Positions 22,497-33,112 of a DNA stretch of 64,000 nucleotides are shown piece after piece. This DNA is from Adiantum capillus-veneris (Eukaryota; Streptophyta; Polypodiopsida; Polypodiales; Pteridaceae). The notes under the pieces were generated by a model. The model was not told the DNA's origin. It was given only the letters and a program-made list of their open reading frames with translations, and ran no database searches. The position numbers were made by a program, and so were the translations under genes. Location of the stretch: the NCBI GenBank assembly GCA_014529385.2, contig CM043964.1, forward strand, positions 130,726,920 through 130,790,919, written 5' to 3'. Each line of letters begins with the position of its first letter. Positions within the stretch are counted from its first letter, which is position 1.

Positions 22497-23976
22497 TGTA
22501 ACCGGCCCGTAGGGCGGTAGGCGTTGGCTTTCACCCGAAATTCTTTACTTTAAACACACACACAGAGCACTATACAAAGAGAACCTGCGACGGGAGTTAA
22601 CACTTGAATACACACACGGCTCGGAAGCTAGAATGCTCCGAGCAGACGCCGACAACTTGTAGGTCCCAAAATTGGCGCCCCTTTCGGTATTTCTTTATTC
22701 TTTAGGAGGGTAAATTACAAGGTAAGGTCCTGGGAATCCTTCACGTGTATCCACCTAGATACCATTTGATTTGGCCAAATTTCGGCAGCATAACAGCCCC
22801 AAAACTTGCGCGAAACCAATTCCCCTGCTGGAACTCGCTTGCACTGTCGTATACCCTCTGATTCCTGTCCAAAAACAGTAAATTCAGCACGCTGTATTTA
22901 CTGGTTTTTGCCCTGTTTTCAGCCCCAAACAGTCCCCTAACTGTCCTTTGCCAGTGGGGCACGATTCCCAATGATCCCGGCGTCCGTATGGCTGAAAAAC
23001 AGTGAATTTACAGCGCATACACAGCGCTGATTTTGCACCTGTACGGTGAGGTTATGACCCTCACCAGTGCCTGCTTTGGAGCAGCAGTTAGCTACCCCTG
23101 TTCCTGCTCAAGGAGGCTCTTGCCTCAGCACAAAAGCATGAACCCACACAACTGTACATCAGTCAAATGAGTAGCCCTCTTGTGGGGCATCACATAACTG
23201 CACGTAGGGGAGAAAGAGAGCAGTATGTAGCGTGCGGGGCATCACTCCCGTCACCATACTGTGCATAGAGGGCAAGGTAAGCATTCCATAGCTTCTGTAC
23301 CTGTTGCAATCCGCCTGTGGCTGAAAATGGCGCCCCCTTTGATGATATGCAGCTCGTTTTTGCCTCCCAGAGTGGCAGAATCGCTCACAAGCTGACACGT
23401 CGCCCAGTTTCCGAGTTTGGGCTTTCCCTGCTAAAAATATCTCAACTGGTGCGTCAGTTGACTTCGCGGCAGAGTTGTAAAGTGTTCCCCTAGTCATACC
23501 GAAGGTAATGACGCGAACACATTTCGTGGCCCAAAATAGCAGTTCCCTAAATTTTAGGAGATGCTTCCGTTGGGCTCCCACTGGTCTTCTGACCATCTAT
23601 CCTCATTGGGACCGCATCCAAAAATGCAATGTGGCCCAACTGTCGGATACTTTTTGTTGGTAGTCCCACCTTGACTTTACGCCTTAATTGAGTTCACTTC
23701 CTAGTATCCACCAACTTGCTAAGTGCGACGGGGGGACCTATATGATCTTGCTCTGAGCCTAGACATCTTCTTACCATACGAATTCCAGTGCCGACCACTT
23801 CCCGTCTGCGGGTGAATCTACCGTTCACATTGGCCATACAATGTCCGACCGTTTGCTACTTCAAGAAGAGGGTCTTAAACAAATAAAATAAACCCCATTG
23901 GAAAGAAACCAACAACCAAGGTTAGCAGTTGCCACATCTCTGTGACATGGTTAATAACTGCCACGTCCTCGTGACA
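22497..23976 (-). mobile_element. Solo LTR, family 3, with TSD TCAAG
   Basis: This 1480-bp sequence starts TGTAACCGG and ends GTGACA. It is flanked by TCAAG on both sides (22492-22496 and 23977-23981), and the Ty3 integrase reading resumes right after it. It contains no coding sequence, PBS or PPT, so it is a solo LTR left by recombination. The shared motif appears as its reverse complement near 22670-22695, so the LTR points to the minus strand. Its last 370 bases are the reverse complement of 63628-64000. Confidence 0.92.
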
Positions 23977-24990
23977 TCAAGTTTGACAGGCATAAGGCAC
24001 AGGGATTGTTACAGCCTTTACCCGTACCCACCCACCCCTGGGAAAGTATTGCAATGGATTTCATTTTTGATCTCCCAAGAACACAGAATGATCACAATGA
24101 TTTTCCGATTACATGGCACGTCTGAGACGATTTTCTCCGACAGAGACCCCAGATTTATGAGTTTGTTTTGGAAGGCAATTTGGGAGAACATTGGCACGTA
24201 GTTGTAGTTCTCGTCATCATTCCACTTGAAGACTGACGGGCAATTTGAGATTGCCAATTCAGTGATTTTAGATTTATTGAAGTCTTGTATCTCAGATCAG
24301 AAGACTCAATGGGAAAAGAAGCTATCTTTGGTGGAATTTTCCTATAGTAACATGATACACTCTTCGACGGGGAAGACGCCATGTGAAGGTTCCATCCTTC
24401 CTGAGCATAAAAGATTAGATATTGGAAGCGGATGAATATTAGCGAGATTTGGATACGGCTTTTGCCAAGGTTCGTGAGACTTTGCAGGAGTCTCAAGAAC
24501 GACAGAAAAAGGCAGCGGATCGCCATCGTCGCGACTTGAAACTGAAGGAGGATGATTGGGTGCTCTTACTTTTGAGAAGGCACGCCTACGAAAGAAAAAG
24601 GGAAAGGAGAGGCTTTTTCCAAAGCTTAGTATGCGATACTATGGACCTTTCCAAATCATTGACAAGATAAATGATGTCTCCTTCCGATTGAAACTGCCAG
24701 ATACTTGGGAGGATTCATAATGCATTGCATGTGAGTCTCTTGAACCCTGTTAAGGGTGATGTGCCTGATGATGGGGAGCCTGATGAGCAACCCGAAGTGG
24801 AAGAAAACGAGGAGATCCTTGTTCCTGAACAGATCTTGGCACATGACGATACGAAGAAAGGTAAAGTCCGAAGGCGGTTCTTCGTTTAGTTCAAGAACTT
24901 TCCTACATTTGATGCGAAGTGGATGGAGGAGGAGGACCTAGCAGATACTCCTCGGATTGTGAAACTTTACCTCGATGTTTTGGTTTAGCA
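23977..24990 (+). pseudogene. Ty3 element integrase core and chromodomain-like tail, broken
   Basis: After the TSD the sequence reads [12 protein letters not shown] and [12 protein letters not shown] (first catalytic Asp region), then TIFSDRDPRFMSLFWKAIW (second Asp). Toward the end, LFPKLSMRYYGPFQII and VRRRFFV.FKNFPTFDAKW resemble the integrase C-terminus and a chromodomain (about 24860-24960). Several frameshifts and stops are present. Confidence 0.75.
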
Positions 24991-25553
24991 TAGTCTACTC
25001 CAAACGGAACCCAGAAACTCAGCTTGGCCGAAGATCTGGTGCAGTGGGATGCACAAGAGGGGAGTTACTCCGCTCCTTTGTCAACAGATGCCTCGATTTT
25101 GATACTAAAGTCACTGATGTCTCTTTGAGCTTCAGGGATACTGAGAGCTGACAGTATTCTGCTGGATAATGGAATTCCTGATTATGATACTGATTTGTTC
25201 TTGACTTCTTGTGAGTGCAGGAACTGATGCCGAAATGACTGCAGCATTTTGGTCTGATTGATCTCGAATAGACATGGTTGCAATAGGGGTTAGTCAATCG
25301 GACATTGATGAGGTCTCGATTGGACCTAGTTGTGATTGCTAGCTACATTGCCGATAAATCATGGTCTAAGATCCGAATGAATGTTGAATGTCATGTGATG
25401 TCCTGTGATGTGACTGTCGATTTCGTACATGTGCTAGATGTGTGTTCCTAGTACGTAGGTACTAACAGTCAGTGTCTGCTAAGACGGTTTATGGCTTTTG
25501 TCGGTTTTGCAGGCGTAATCGCGGTCGATTACAATGCTTTCAAGAGGGGGGTA

Positions 25554-26061
25554 TGTCACAAAGTGATGACATAGTGGACAGCAGAAACCCTAATTTCTGC
25601 CAGAAACCCTATTTTCCAAAATCGCGGAGGCTTTAAAATAAAAAAATAAAAAATAAAAAAATTTGAAATGATGAGCGACGCGAATTTTGCTTTTTTTTAT
25701 AAAAAAAAGAGAAAAAGACTCTCTAAGAGAGAGAGAGAACTGATGCTTTTTATTTTAAAAGCTTTTGGGGCTCTGCTTTTGGGCATCCCTTGTAACCTTT
25801 AAATTAGTGGTGAGGGCCTCACTTCTCAGAGCATCTGGACGCAGAGTCTGAGAGTGAAACCCTAACCGCTCTCTTGTACTTTGATGATTGATTAATACAA
25901 AAAGAAATACCGAAAGGGGCGCCAGTCTTTGGGGCCAATATCTCTAGGCACGGAATTCCGTCGGGCCAGTGCAAATCTATTGTGATCTGTGAATTGTTTT
26001 GAAGTGGTTATTTGGTGCTGTCGCGGTTGATTCTTGACTTGGAGTGTCCAAGTCTGTTACA
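25554..26061 (+). mobile_element. 3' LTR of the Ty3 element
   Basis: It starts TGTCACAAAGTGATGACA after the PPT and ends GTCTGTTACA. It differs from the left LTR at few positions and by short A-tract length changes, so the insertion is fairly recent compared with the decay of the LINEs around it. Confidence 0.92.
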
Positions 26062-26123
26062 GTTGTAGCCCTATGGGCAGTTTCATTAACTAATAGAAGG
26101 AACTTTTTCTCGAAAAAAAAAAA
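26062..26123 (+). mobile_element. Poly(A)-tailed L1-like LINE, copy 2, 3' end
   Basis: GTTGTAGCCCTATGGGCAG and the following ACTAAT.GAAGGA then A11 match the 3' end of copy 3 (50558-50626). With the Ty3 element removed, 18220 joins 26062 to restore the LINE 3' end. The last five bases of the left flank (GTGGT) and the first five of the right flank (GTTGT) are the probable target-site duplication, with one mismatch. Confidence 0.8.
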
Positions 26124-27286
26124 CCTTTCTTAAGAGCAGGAACACAAAGATGACTCTGCCGATACATCAATCTGGAGATCCAACCTTCCCCAGCAACTAC
26201 GTATTGTCATAATCAGCCATACAAAGGCCAAGCTATAGGCATCCAATCTTAAGCATCAAATACAGAGATGGGTCAAGAGGATGGAGATCCAATCTCATGA
26301 GGTGTCCTCCTTGCCTGACAAAGACAAGGGGAGGCAGATAGTGTTGGGCCTGTAGACCAAAGAGAGCAGTTTCCATCCAATGAGACGGTGTACATAATTG
26401 GATGCCAATGACTAGTGTAAAGGAGACCAGACAGGATTAGATGAAAGATATCAAGGAGTGTGATCAAAAGCTCTGATGTGTCCAAAATAATGTTTTGTTC
26501 TAGGCTAGGAGAGTTGTAACTCGTAAAAATCTGAGGCTCTCCCAGCACTAGCACACAGCACTCTCTCTCAAGCCTGCAAACTTCTCCTCTTGTGGAAAAC
26601 GTACACCACACATGCATATACGGGACGAATCAATTCTTATGCGACTGAAATTACTGGTTTTATTGCAATTATTAGATGCTAGTTTCTCTCGCTTGTAATG
26701 TCAATGGGATACAAATTGAGCTTTTGTTTATCTAGTCCAGTGGTCGCTAAAAGTCCAATGTGGGTTAATCCTCTAGTCAATGACTATGCCCATGGGTCCA
26801 CGTTCACCACCCCTCTAATCTGCGCTGTCTCCCACTGTCACTGAATATTGATAGCCCTAGTCCGGCCGTCTAGTCCACGGTATGTCTCCCACTGGATACT
26901 GATAGCAATGTTGCTGGGCTGCAGCTTATTGTATCTTGTGTGCATTGTTACGGTTCGATGGTTTGTCTATATTTGACTAACCTTTGTTTATGATTGGATC
27001 ACGTGTTGGTGTTTTTCTATGACTTTGTGAATAGGAAACATTGGGTACATTCTTTCGTACTAGTACTTGCTGGTCATTTTTCTTGAGTTACTCAATAGGC
27101 AAAATCTTAGTCTTCTTGTTCGCCATGCCATCATTTGTATTGAACTGAGCATGAATTACGTAACTATGGGTAAGGCATGTGTGCATATATTAACCTTTTC
27201 ATGTTTTTATCACTTTCAAGTTTTGCTTGAAGAATTTTTTGTTCACTTCATGCTTATATTATGTTATGTGTGCAAAATCCTAACAG
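26124..27286. other. UPL7 intron, no gene recognised
   Basis: No transposon protein or exon was recognised. The minus-strand open frame at 26273-26617 has no recognisable features. The stretch ends in a typical plant acceptor (CCTAACAG). Confidence 0.5.
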
Positions 27287-27457
27287 CATTATGAGGGTGA
27301 TGCCATGGATTTGGCTTTAGATTTTACAGTCACCGAAGAACTGTTTGGTAAGCGAAAAATTGTAGAATTAAAACCTGGAGGGGCTCAGATTCAGGTGACA
27401 AATGAGAATAAGCTACAGTATGTATATGCCATGGCAGATTACAAGCTTAACAAGCAG
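27287..27457 (+). CDS. UPL7: UPL7 exon (HECT N-lobe)
   Basis: After CTAACAG the exon gives [18 protein letters not shown], later [18 protein letters not shown], and ends [10 protein letters not shown] before GTCAAC. LDFTV and the ELKPGG..VTNENK stretch are HECT hallmarks and match UPL7. The following 93-bp intron has no stop and keeps the frame, so it could be retained without truncating the protein. Confidence 0.9.
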
Positions 27458-27550
27458 GTCAACAGCTCTTTGCTTATAATCTCTCTTATTTGCAAGTGTG
27501 GCAATAACAAAGGTGGCTCACAGTGTATTATTTTCTTGGTGAGCGTACAG

Positions 27551-27643
27551 ATGCAACCCTTAATCAGTGCATTTTCGGGAGGACTTTCTGATATTATTTC
27601 CCCAGCTTGGCTTAGCTTATTTAATGCTCGAGAGCTTAATCAG
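27551..27643 (+). CDS. UPL7: UPL7 exon (HECT)
   Basis: This short exon of 31 codons starts after GCGTACAG with [20 protein letters not shown] and ends FNARELNQ before GTAGAT. It matches the UPL7 segment with SNAFYRGLTDLISPAW and FNAHEFNQ (from memory). It is in phase 0 at both ends, like its neighbours. Confidence 0.88.
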
Positions 27644-27737
27644 GTAGATGCTACTTCTCCATAATCACAGGTTTTTCCTCGAAATGACAGGTGTTAGGAT
27701 TTTATTTCTCATCTTTGATCTTTTTTGGCTAGCATAG

Positions 27738-27845
27738 CTAATATCAGGTGGAGAACATGATTTCGATGTCGATGACTTGAAGGCAAATACAAAATATACT
27801 GGTGGATTTACAGAAACTAGTCGAACCATTAAGCAATTTTGGGAG
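27738..27845 (+). CDS. UPL7: UPL7 exon (HECT, inter-lobe region)
   Basis: After GCATAG the 36-codon exon reads [20 protein letters not shown] and ends RTIKQFWE before GTTAGA. It corresponds to the G(G/E)..DVDDL..NTKYTGG stretch of HECT ligases at the N-lobe to C-lobe hinge. It is in phase 0 at both ends. Confidence 0.88.
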
Positions 27846-27926
27846 GTTAGAAAGTTATCTGTTCTGTCAGGGTCCGATCATAAGAAAAGGCTTGAAGTGT
27901 CCTTGGAATTTATTCTCTTTTTGTAG

Positions 27927-28043
27927 GTATTGAGAGAGTTTGAACCAGGGGAGCGGTGTGCATTACTAAAGTTTGTGACAAGTTGCTCTCGTGCACCATT
28001 ATTGGGGTTCAAGCATCTTCAACCAGCATTCACTATTCATAAA
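27927..28043 (+). CDS. UPL7: UPL7 exon (HECT C-lobe start), last exon visible
   Basis: After TTTTTGTAG the exon reads [18 protein letters not shown], then [21 protein letters not shown], and stops at AAA/GTACTT. In plant UPL7 one more segment of about 57 residues with the catalytic TCYNTL motif follows. No such coding sequence was found between 28044 and 64000. It is either further right, making this intron more than 35.9 kb, or lost. Confidence 0.88.
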
Positions 28044-28649
28044 GTACTTAATTTCTGGGCCTCAATGTCACCATTTTTTTTAATTTTTTGGTCTGCTTAT
28101 CTATGAAGCAATTTTGGTGAAGTGCCTATGGGCGTGTAGAAAGGAAAGGGAAGAGTATATTAACATCTTTAAAAGGATAATGTGGCCTGTGAGACCAAAA
28201 TGTTACATGCTATGGATTGACTCTGTCATCTGGGAGAAAGTGAAGACAGTCCTAAAGCTACAGGCTATTAGCTGTTAGTTCAACATACACAAGATGCCAA
28301 TGGAAAGGTCTCTTTGAGTAGAAATCTCTCCGTTGGGAAGATATATGCTTGCATGATTGAGATGCCTTGGCATTTTCCTTTCTGTGGCATTCAAGAGAAC
28401 CTCCTTCATGTCCTGCTGAACCTGGTAGCATACCACCTGTCACCTCCTCTATGGATAGAGATCAAATTCCTTAATTCCGTTGATGACACAGTATGAGGAG
28501 AGCCTCCACCTCTTGTATTTGATAGAGTGGTTTATGTTAGGAGATGTGATAGACTGTAGCCTTGTGTTATTCATTGTATATGACATATATTGGATAGTCC
28601 CTTTGATGTATTTTGTACTTTTATCTTGGGGTATGCCCCCTCAAGCGTT
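28044..28649. other. Start of the last visible UPL7 intron, with an old LINE-tail remnant
   Basis: It begins with the donor GTACTT. Bases 28152-28205 read, on the minus strand, GGTCTCACAGGCCACATTAT then CCTTTTAAAGATGTTAATAT, a diverged copy of the (TC)n-LINE tail. No HECT C-terminal exon is present here. Confidence 0.6.
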
Positions 28650-28672
28650 GAGAGAGAGAGAGAGAGAGAGAC
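28650..28672 (+). repeat. (GA)n at the 3' end of LINE D
   Basis: About eleven GA units are, on the LINE strand, its (TC)n tail. Confidence 0.9.
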
Positions 28673-30065
28673 AGAGAAATGTTATGTTATATTAACGTCT
28701 TCAAAAGGCCAAAATGACCTATGAGACCAAAAAGTTAAAACTGGTGAATTTGATACCATGTCTGAGTACGGAAATTACAAAGTTACAAAGAACTAACACT
28801 AAAACACTAAGGAGAAAGGAAATAGGAGGGGGGGGGCAGGGGTTTGGTGGGTTCAGATCAAATCTCTCATCGGTCGCTGTCGGCCTCCTCCATGGTCAGT
28901 ACTATGGTTGGACGTCTTGCATGTCGAGCTAAAGTGATCTGTATCTTCTGTTGCAGCCTTCGTCGGTAGTGGGAGATCCCCCGAGGACGTGGGCGTGTGG
29001 ATCTGCCAAGCTCAGTGGCTCGGTCAAGCAGCGCACCTCTAGTATCAATAGGCTCTGAGATCTGCTGTAATGACTGCTCCGTTGGCTCTCCTTTGGCTGG
29101 TGTAAAGAAATCTGTGATTCGTCTCTGAGATTGTCTTTCCCCTGATGTCCTCAGCAAGCTCTCCCTAAGTCTGCGCAGCTCTCGCAGGAACAATCCGAGA
29201 CATCTTTGATCCTTGTATCTCATGACTCTAGAAAAAGGTCCAAAACCTACTTTGAAGAGGTAGTGGAAGCGGCCGCGTATCTCATAGTACGCCGGGCAGT
29301 GACATTTGTAGTGCAACTCTGTCTTTGGCTCTAAGTTACATAGGTGACATATCCTGGCCCCTGCTGGCACCCCTTGAAAACGGCGAGTCTCGATCTGGAG
29401 CTGATGTGAGGATGTGCATATCTGCCCAATAACGCATCTTATCCCATGAGATAAGTGCGTATCCATGTATGTAGGCCTAGTCACAAAGCCATCTTTCATG
29501 AGTTGGAGAAGATGCTCTCTGTAGAAGGCCATCTTCGTGCCCAACTCTTGTGTCTGCTGTATCCATGTTTTCCTGGTATCTAGCTGAATCAGATCCTGGC
29601 GTGTGAGTCTGGTGATCTCTCTCCGTGTGAGAGACAGGGAGGGTGCATCCAGGGAGTATTGAAACGGAGGTAGTTTATCTATGTTTAGACCATGCGACTC
29701 AAACCATGCTGTCATCTGTCCATACCAACATGCCGTATCGCCTTGTAGAGCTAGTTGTCGAGATGACTCCAGGGCATGCCGAGCGTATCTGCCGCTTGGG
29801 AGATCCCATAGACCGTGCATAAAGGATACTGATCTAGTCAATGCCTCCACCACGGGGGGGTGGGGGGGTTTGAGCTCGGATAATCTCATGTGGCACTGAG
29901 GCCTTAGCCCGAATCATCCGAGCGATCATAGAGACCAGAGGCCTCTCCATACATCTCCATCCATCAATGTTGCCAGATCTCCCATGGTGGTCTACTGAGG
30001 GTCCCCATACCTGAACTCCATAGAGCATAGCTGGAGTCACTAGAGTGTCAAAAAGCCAGAGCTTT

Positions 30066-30067
<2 letters not shown>
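28673..30067 (-). mobile_element. LINE D, 5'-truncated (TC)n-tail LINE
   Basis: The minus-strand element ends with the family tail (28680-28732). It contains a 340-residue open piece of the ORF2 C-terminus (29889-28867), with WDLPSGRYARHALESSRQLA, the CCHC motif CHLCNLEPKTELHYKCHC and a basic tail. It is cut at its 5' side within LWLFDTLV, exactly where the (CT)n at 30068 begins. The open frame suggests a younger copy than LINE A. Confidence 0.85.

Positions 30068-30148
<81 letters not shown>
30068..30148 (+). repeat. (CT)n between LINE D and LINE G
   Basis: About 40 CT units on the + strand. This is the expected (TC)n 5' flank for LINE G, but has the opposite sense for LINE D. Confidence 0.95.
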
Positions 30149-30149
<1 letters not shown>

Positions 30150-30480
30150 GGGTTGTACCCGCATTCATACGAAAGGCACCCTCATTGACAGGGCGATTGA
30201 GCTCGGGAGATCGAGACGACCACGACCGAGACACAGGAGCACACTACATCGACAGAGACTCCAACAGAGGATCAGAGGCATTCTAGCACGACACCCAGAT
30301 TGTCATTGAGGGCCTATTCTACATTTTCAGATTTCAGATTTCACACTTCATTTTCAGTTTTCATTTTTACTTTCAGTACTTTTTGTACTTGTACTTCAGA
30401 CATTGTATTAGATTCACCACTTTGTATCTGATGGTCTCATAGGTCATTCTGGCCTTTTGAAGACGTTAATATATCATTTC

Positions 30481-30484
<4 letters not shown>
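30149..30484 (+). mobile_element. LINE G, 3' fragment
   Basis: It starts GGGTTGTACCCGCATTCAT, matching LINE E near 53613, then GTACTTTTTGTACTTGTACT and the family tail ending ATTTC. The (TC)n at 30485 follows. Only the last 335 bases of the LINE are present. Confidence 0.85.

Positions 30485-30528
<44 letters not shown>
30485..30528 (+). repeat. (TC)n tail of LINE G
   Basis: About 22 TC units between the LINE G tail and the start of LINE H. Confidence 0.95.
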
Positions 30529-30529
<1 letters not shown>

Positions 30530-30845
30530 GCGTGAGGAGGGGAGCCACGTAGCACCAGCGGAGATTGCGGTAGAGGATCCACAGGATTCTAGCACGACAC
30601 CCAGAGTGTCGATCAGGATAGGCTTCATTCTACTGCTATATTGTATCCCCACTGGTACCTTTGTGGCATGATACCATTGCTCAGCCTACCAGCCACCCAT
30701 AGGAGTCGGTAGCACTCCTATCTCAGTTTTTAGTTTGTAGTTTTCTTTGTTTGTACCCAGACTTGGTACTAGACTCATTATTGTAATCAGTTGGTCTCAT
30801 AGGTCATTTTGGCCTTTTGTAGACGTTAATATATCATTTCATTTC

Positions 30846-30846
<1 letters not shown>
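30529..30846 (+). mobile_element. LINE H, 3' fragment
   Basis: It starts GCGTGAGGAGGGGAGCCACG, matching the reverse complement of LINE B near 37640-37690, so it belongs to the LINE B subfamily. It ends with the family tail (30790-30846) and continues into (TC)n. Confidence 0.85.

Positions 30847-30909
<63 letters not shown>
30847..30909 (+). repeat. (TC)n tail of LINE H
   Basis: About 31 TC units between LINE H and LINE I. Confidence 0.95.
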
Positions 30910-30912
<3 letters not shown>

Positions 30913-31125
30913 GATTCTGATGTATATGTATATGATGCCTCGACTGTCAGAGATCTCCATTGTATCAACTCACCCTTTGTATTAGCTTTCACCCCACCCC
31001 TACCCACTATTTTCTTTTTAGTTCTTTGTACTTTTTGTACCCGGACTTGGTATTAGATTCATCACATGTAATCGTTTGGTCTCATAGGTCATTTTGGCCT
31101 TTTGAAGACGTTAATATTACATTTC

Positions 31126-31127
<2 letters not shown>
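30910..31127 (+). mobile_element. LINE I, 3' fragment
   Basis: About 220 bases with a 3' UTR unlike those of G and H, then the family tail (31077-31127) and (TC)n. It is a third subfamily in the same array. Confidence 0.8.

Positions 31128-31198
<71 letters not shown>
31128..31198 (+). repeat. (TC)n tail of LINE I
   Basis: About 35 TC units. The C/T-rich 5' end of LINE C starts directly after. Confidence 0.95.
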
Positions 31199-31202
<4 letters not shown>

Positions 31203-31525
31203 GCCCTTGCTCGCCCGCTCGTTGCCCCCTGCTCTGCCCCCCCCCCGGCTCGCTTTGCTCTCTCCCGCTGCCCCTGCGCCCCCGCTCTCTCTCTTTCTCT
31301 CTCTCCCGCTGCCCCTGCCCCCCCCCCCCCCCCCGTACACGCAAGCACCTCCCCTCGCGCTACTCACAATCGCGCTGCCCCTGCCCCCGTTCCCTGCTCC
31401 CTCATGCTCTACCTACAAACCCCCCAACCCAGCGCTAACCTAACGCGTAGAGAGAGAAAGAAGGGGGGGGGGGGAAGTAACGTAGAGAGAGAAAGAGGGG
31501 AAAAAAGTGGCGTAGAGAGAGAAAG

Positions 31526-32213
31526 TGTAACAAATTGTTGACGTGTCAAAGCCCTAAAGAAGGGGGCCAACTTGCAGATGTCGGCCGAGGGGCCTAAACC
31601 CTAAGAAGAACAAGTAACAGAAGAAGAAGTCCTACCAACTTATGGGGACCCCGTTCGATGGGGCCCCAAGTGACATAAAGGATTAAAATAAAGCAGGACT
31701 CTCTCACACACACACAAAAGGCAGATTTCTGAAAAATTGCACTAGCATGATGACGTGGCAGATTTCCAAAACTTGCACTGACATGATGACGTGGTAGGCT
31801 GTACGGATTTCCGCGTTTTGTGCTGGTTAATGACGTGGCAGTTGTACGGATTTCTGTAAATTACGCCGGCAGATTTTGGCATTGCTTTTTGGACCAGAAG
31901 CTTTTAAGTTTGAAGGTTTTTCATGTAAAACCGCTTTTGGGGCCTCGGGCCTTTAACTATGAGGTTAGGGCTCATTCTTTGGCATGCTTCCTGGAGAAGG
32001 TGCAAAGTCTGAAGTACCGGCTTGTACTGAGTTGATGCAATATAAACAAATACTGAAAGGGGCGCCAAGGTTTAGGGCCAATACTCTCTAGGTGGGAATT
32101 CCACCACTCCTTGTCGCATGTCGTCTCTCTTTTTCAGTTTAGTTGTTATTGAAGTGCTAAAAGTTTGTTTTGTCTGTTCTTTTCTATTGGCACGTGGTGC
32201 CCGTCTTGTGACA
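31526..32213 (+). mobile_element. 5' LTR of the family-2 element in LINE C
   Basis: TGTAACAAATTG... to ...CTTGTGACA. U3 holds three modules of about 30-45 bp built on TGATGACGTGGCAG (near 31748, 31780, 31830), one AAACCCTAAG, and the motif AAATACTGAAAGGGGCGCC (near 32048). Confidence 0.9.
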
Positions 32214-32957
32214 GTGGTATGAGTGCATCAGGCGTGTGCTTTTCTGAAAGCATACCGGTCCTACAAAAGAGCAGATAGAGCTATTGGAATTTTATTTGAG
32301 GTATCTTGGCGCTCCAACCCGGACTTATTAGCCACTCCCACCCTTACTTCATCACGCATCGGGCGCACTCCCTTGTTCACCGCTCATGTCTTACAGGGCA
32401 TAAGCCATTAAGATCACTCGCAAGAGAAGGATTCAAGATTTGTTTCGAGCTGCTGTTTTTCTCAGAGATAGTGCCATGCAGACGTCTATAGCTACTAAGC
32501 CGCACACTTCCAAGGACTTGGCAAGCTTTCAAGTAATAAAAAAATTTGCCAGAAGTTATATGGTTTCTAACATCTTCCTTTGGAGTGCTACTTCTGGCAG
32601 AGTGGGGTATCCTGAAATGCTTGCCATGGAAACCCTAGCGAGCAGATGACCTTGGAGGTTCGGTGTGATTGCTATCTCTTGGGACTACCATTGCCGCCAA
32701 AGAAACACTGTTCCAGGATGGAAAGTCGGTCGACTTTTCGAGCTCGACTGATGTCGAGATTGCTTTTTAAGTTTGAAATCTGTTTGAGAACTTGTTTGAT
32801 GTTCCTGTTTGAAATTTGTTTGAAATGGATGGTATCTGTTTTGAACCTGTCTTGGTGCCGATTTGAATTGTTTGACTGTGGGTTTAATATTGGTTTAATT
32901 GATTGGTGATTTTACTCCCTGGTGGAGAAGTGAGAAATAATGTCCTGGTATTGTTTG

Positions 32958-33112
32958 AACCTCGAAACGACGCAGGACAATGCTTGAGGAGCATTTCGTT
33001 GTATGTTTGAAAACCTCCGAACGACGTAGGCCGATGCTTGGGGAGCGTTTGGTTGTATGCTTGAACCTCCAAGCGACGCAGACTGCGGTTTGGGGAGCGT
33101 TGGGTTGTACAG
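32958..33112 (+). repeat. Three tandem units of about 50 bp
   Basis: Each unit carries AACCTCC.A.CGACG..G, then TGGGGAGCGTTTGGTTGTA or a variant. The same array in the same place occurs at 58345-58500 in the other family-2 copy, so it is a conserved non-coding part of the element. Confidence 0.85.

Larger units (their letters stand above)
18221..26061 (+). mobile_element. Ty3/gypsy LTR retrotransposon with chromodomain-like end
   Basis: The element has LTRs at both ends (504 and 508 bp, TGTCACA...GTTACA), a tRNA-Met-type PBS right after the left LTR, and a purine-rich PPT (CAAGAGGGGGG) before the right LTR. It encodes Gag, protease region, reverse transcriptase, RNase H, integrase and a chromodomain-like tail in Ty3 order. 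It is inserted in a poly(A) LINE and is itself split by a solo LTR (22497-23976). The coding region is broken many times. Confidence 0.9.
2194..28043 (+). other. UPL7: UPL7-type HECT E3 ubiquitin ligase gene (partial, ten exons)
   Basis: Ten exons join in frame to about 1060 residues. Order and content match my memory of plant UPL7: an N-terminal helical region, then a long middle region, then the HECT N-lobe and start of the C-lobe. HECT E3 ligases take ubiquitin from an E2 onto a C-terminal cysteine and pass it to substrates. UPL7 is normally about 1140 residues, so roughly 60 residues at each end are missing here. The last exon, which should contain the TCYNTL-like catalytic cysteine motif, was not found up to 64000. 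Two introns of 10.0 and 11.8 kb are packed with transposons, while the others are 80-240 bp. All ten exons read open with usable splice sites, so the gene looks alive rather than dead. UPL6 is a less likely relative. Confidence 0.85.

Noticed and set aside
23159-23596. Minus-strand open frame of 145 residues inside the solo LTR
   Set aside because: It has no recognisable features and lies within a non-coding LTR; chance open frame.
30040-30234. Open frame made of Arg-Glu repeats on the minus strand (and similar ones at 4599-4811, 31117-31344, 53902-54135)
   Set aside because: These are translations of (TC)n/(GA)n microsatellites joined to LINE or LTR ends, with no protein features.
31102-31443. 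A proline/serine-rich secreted protein
   Set aside because: It lies entirely in the C/T-rich 5' end of LINE C and the (TC)n before it.
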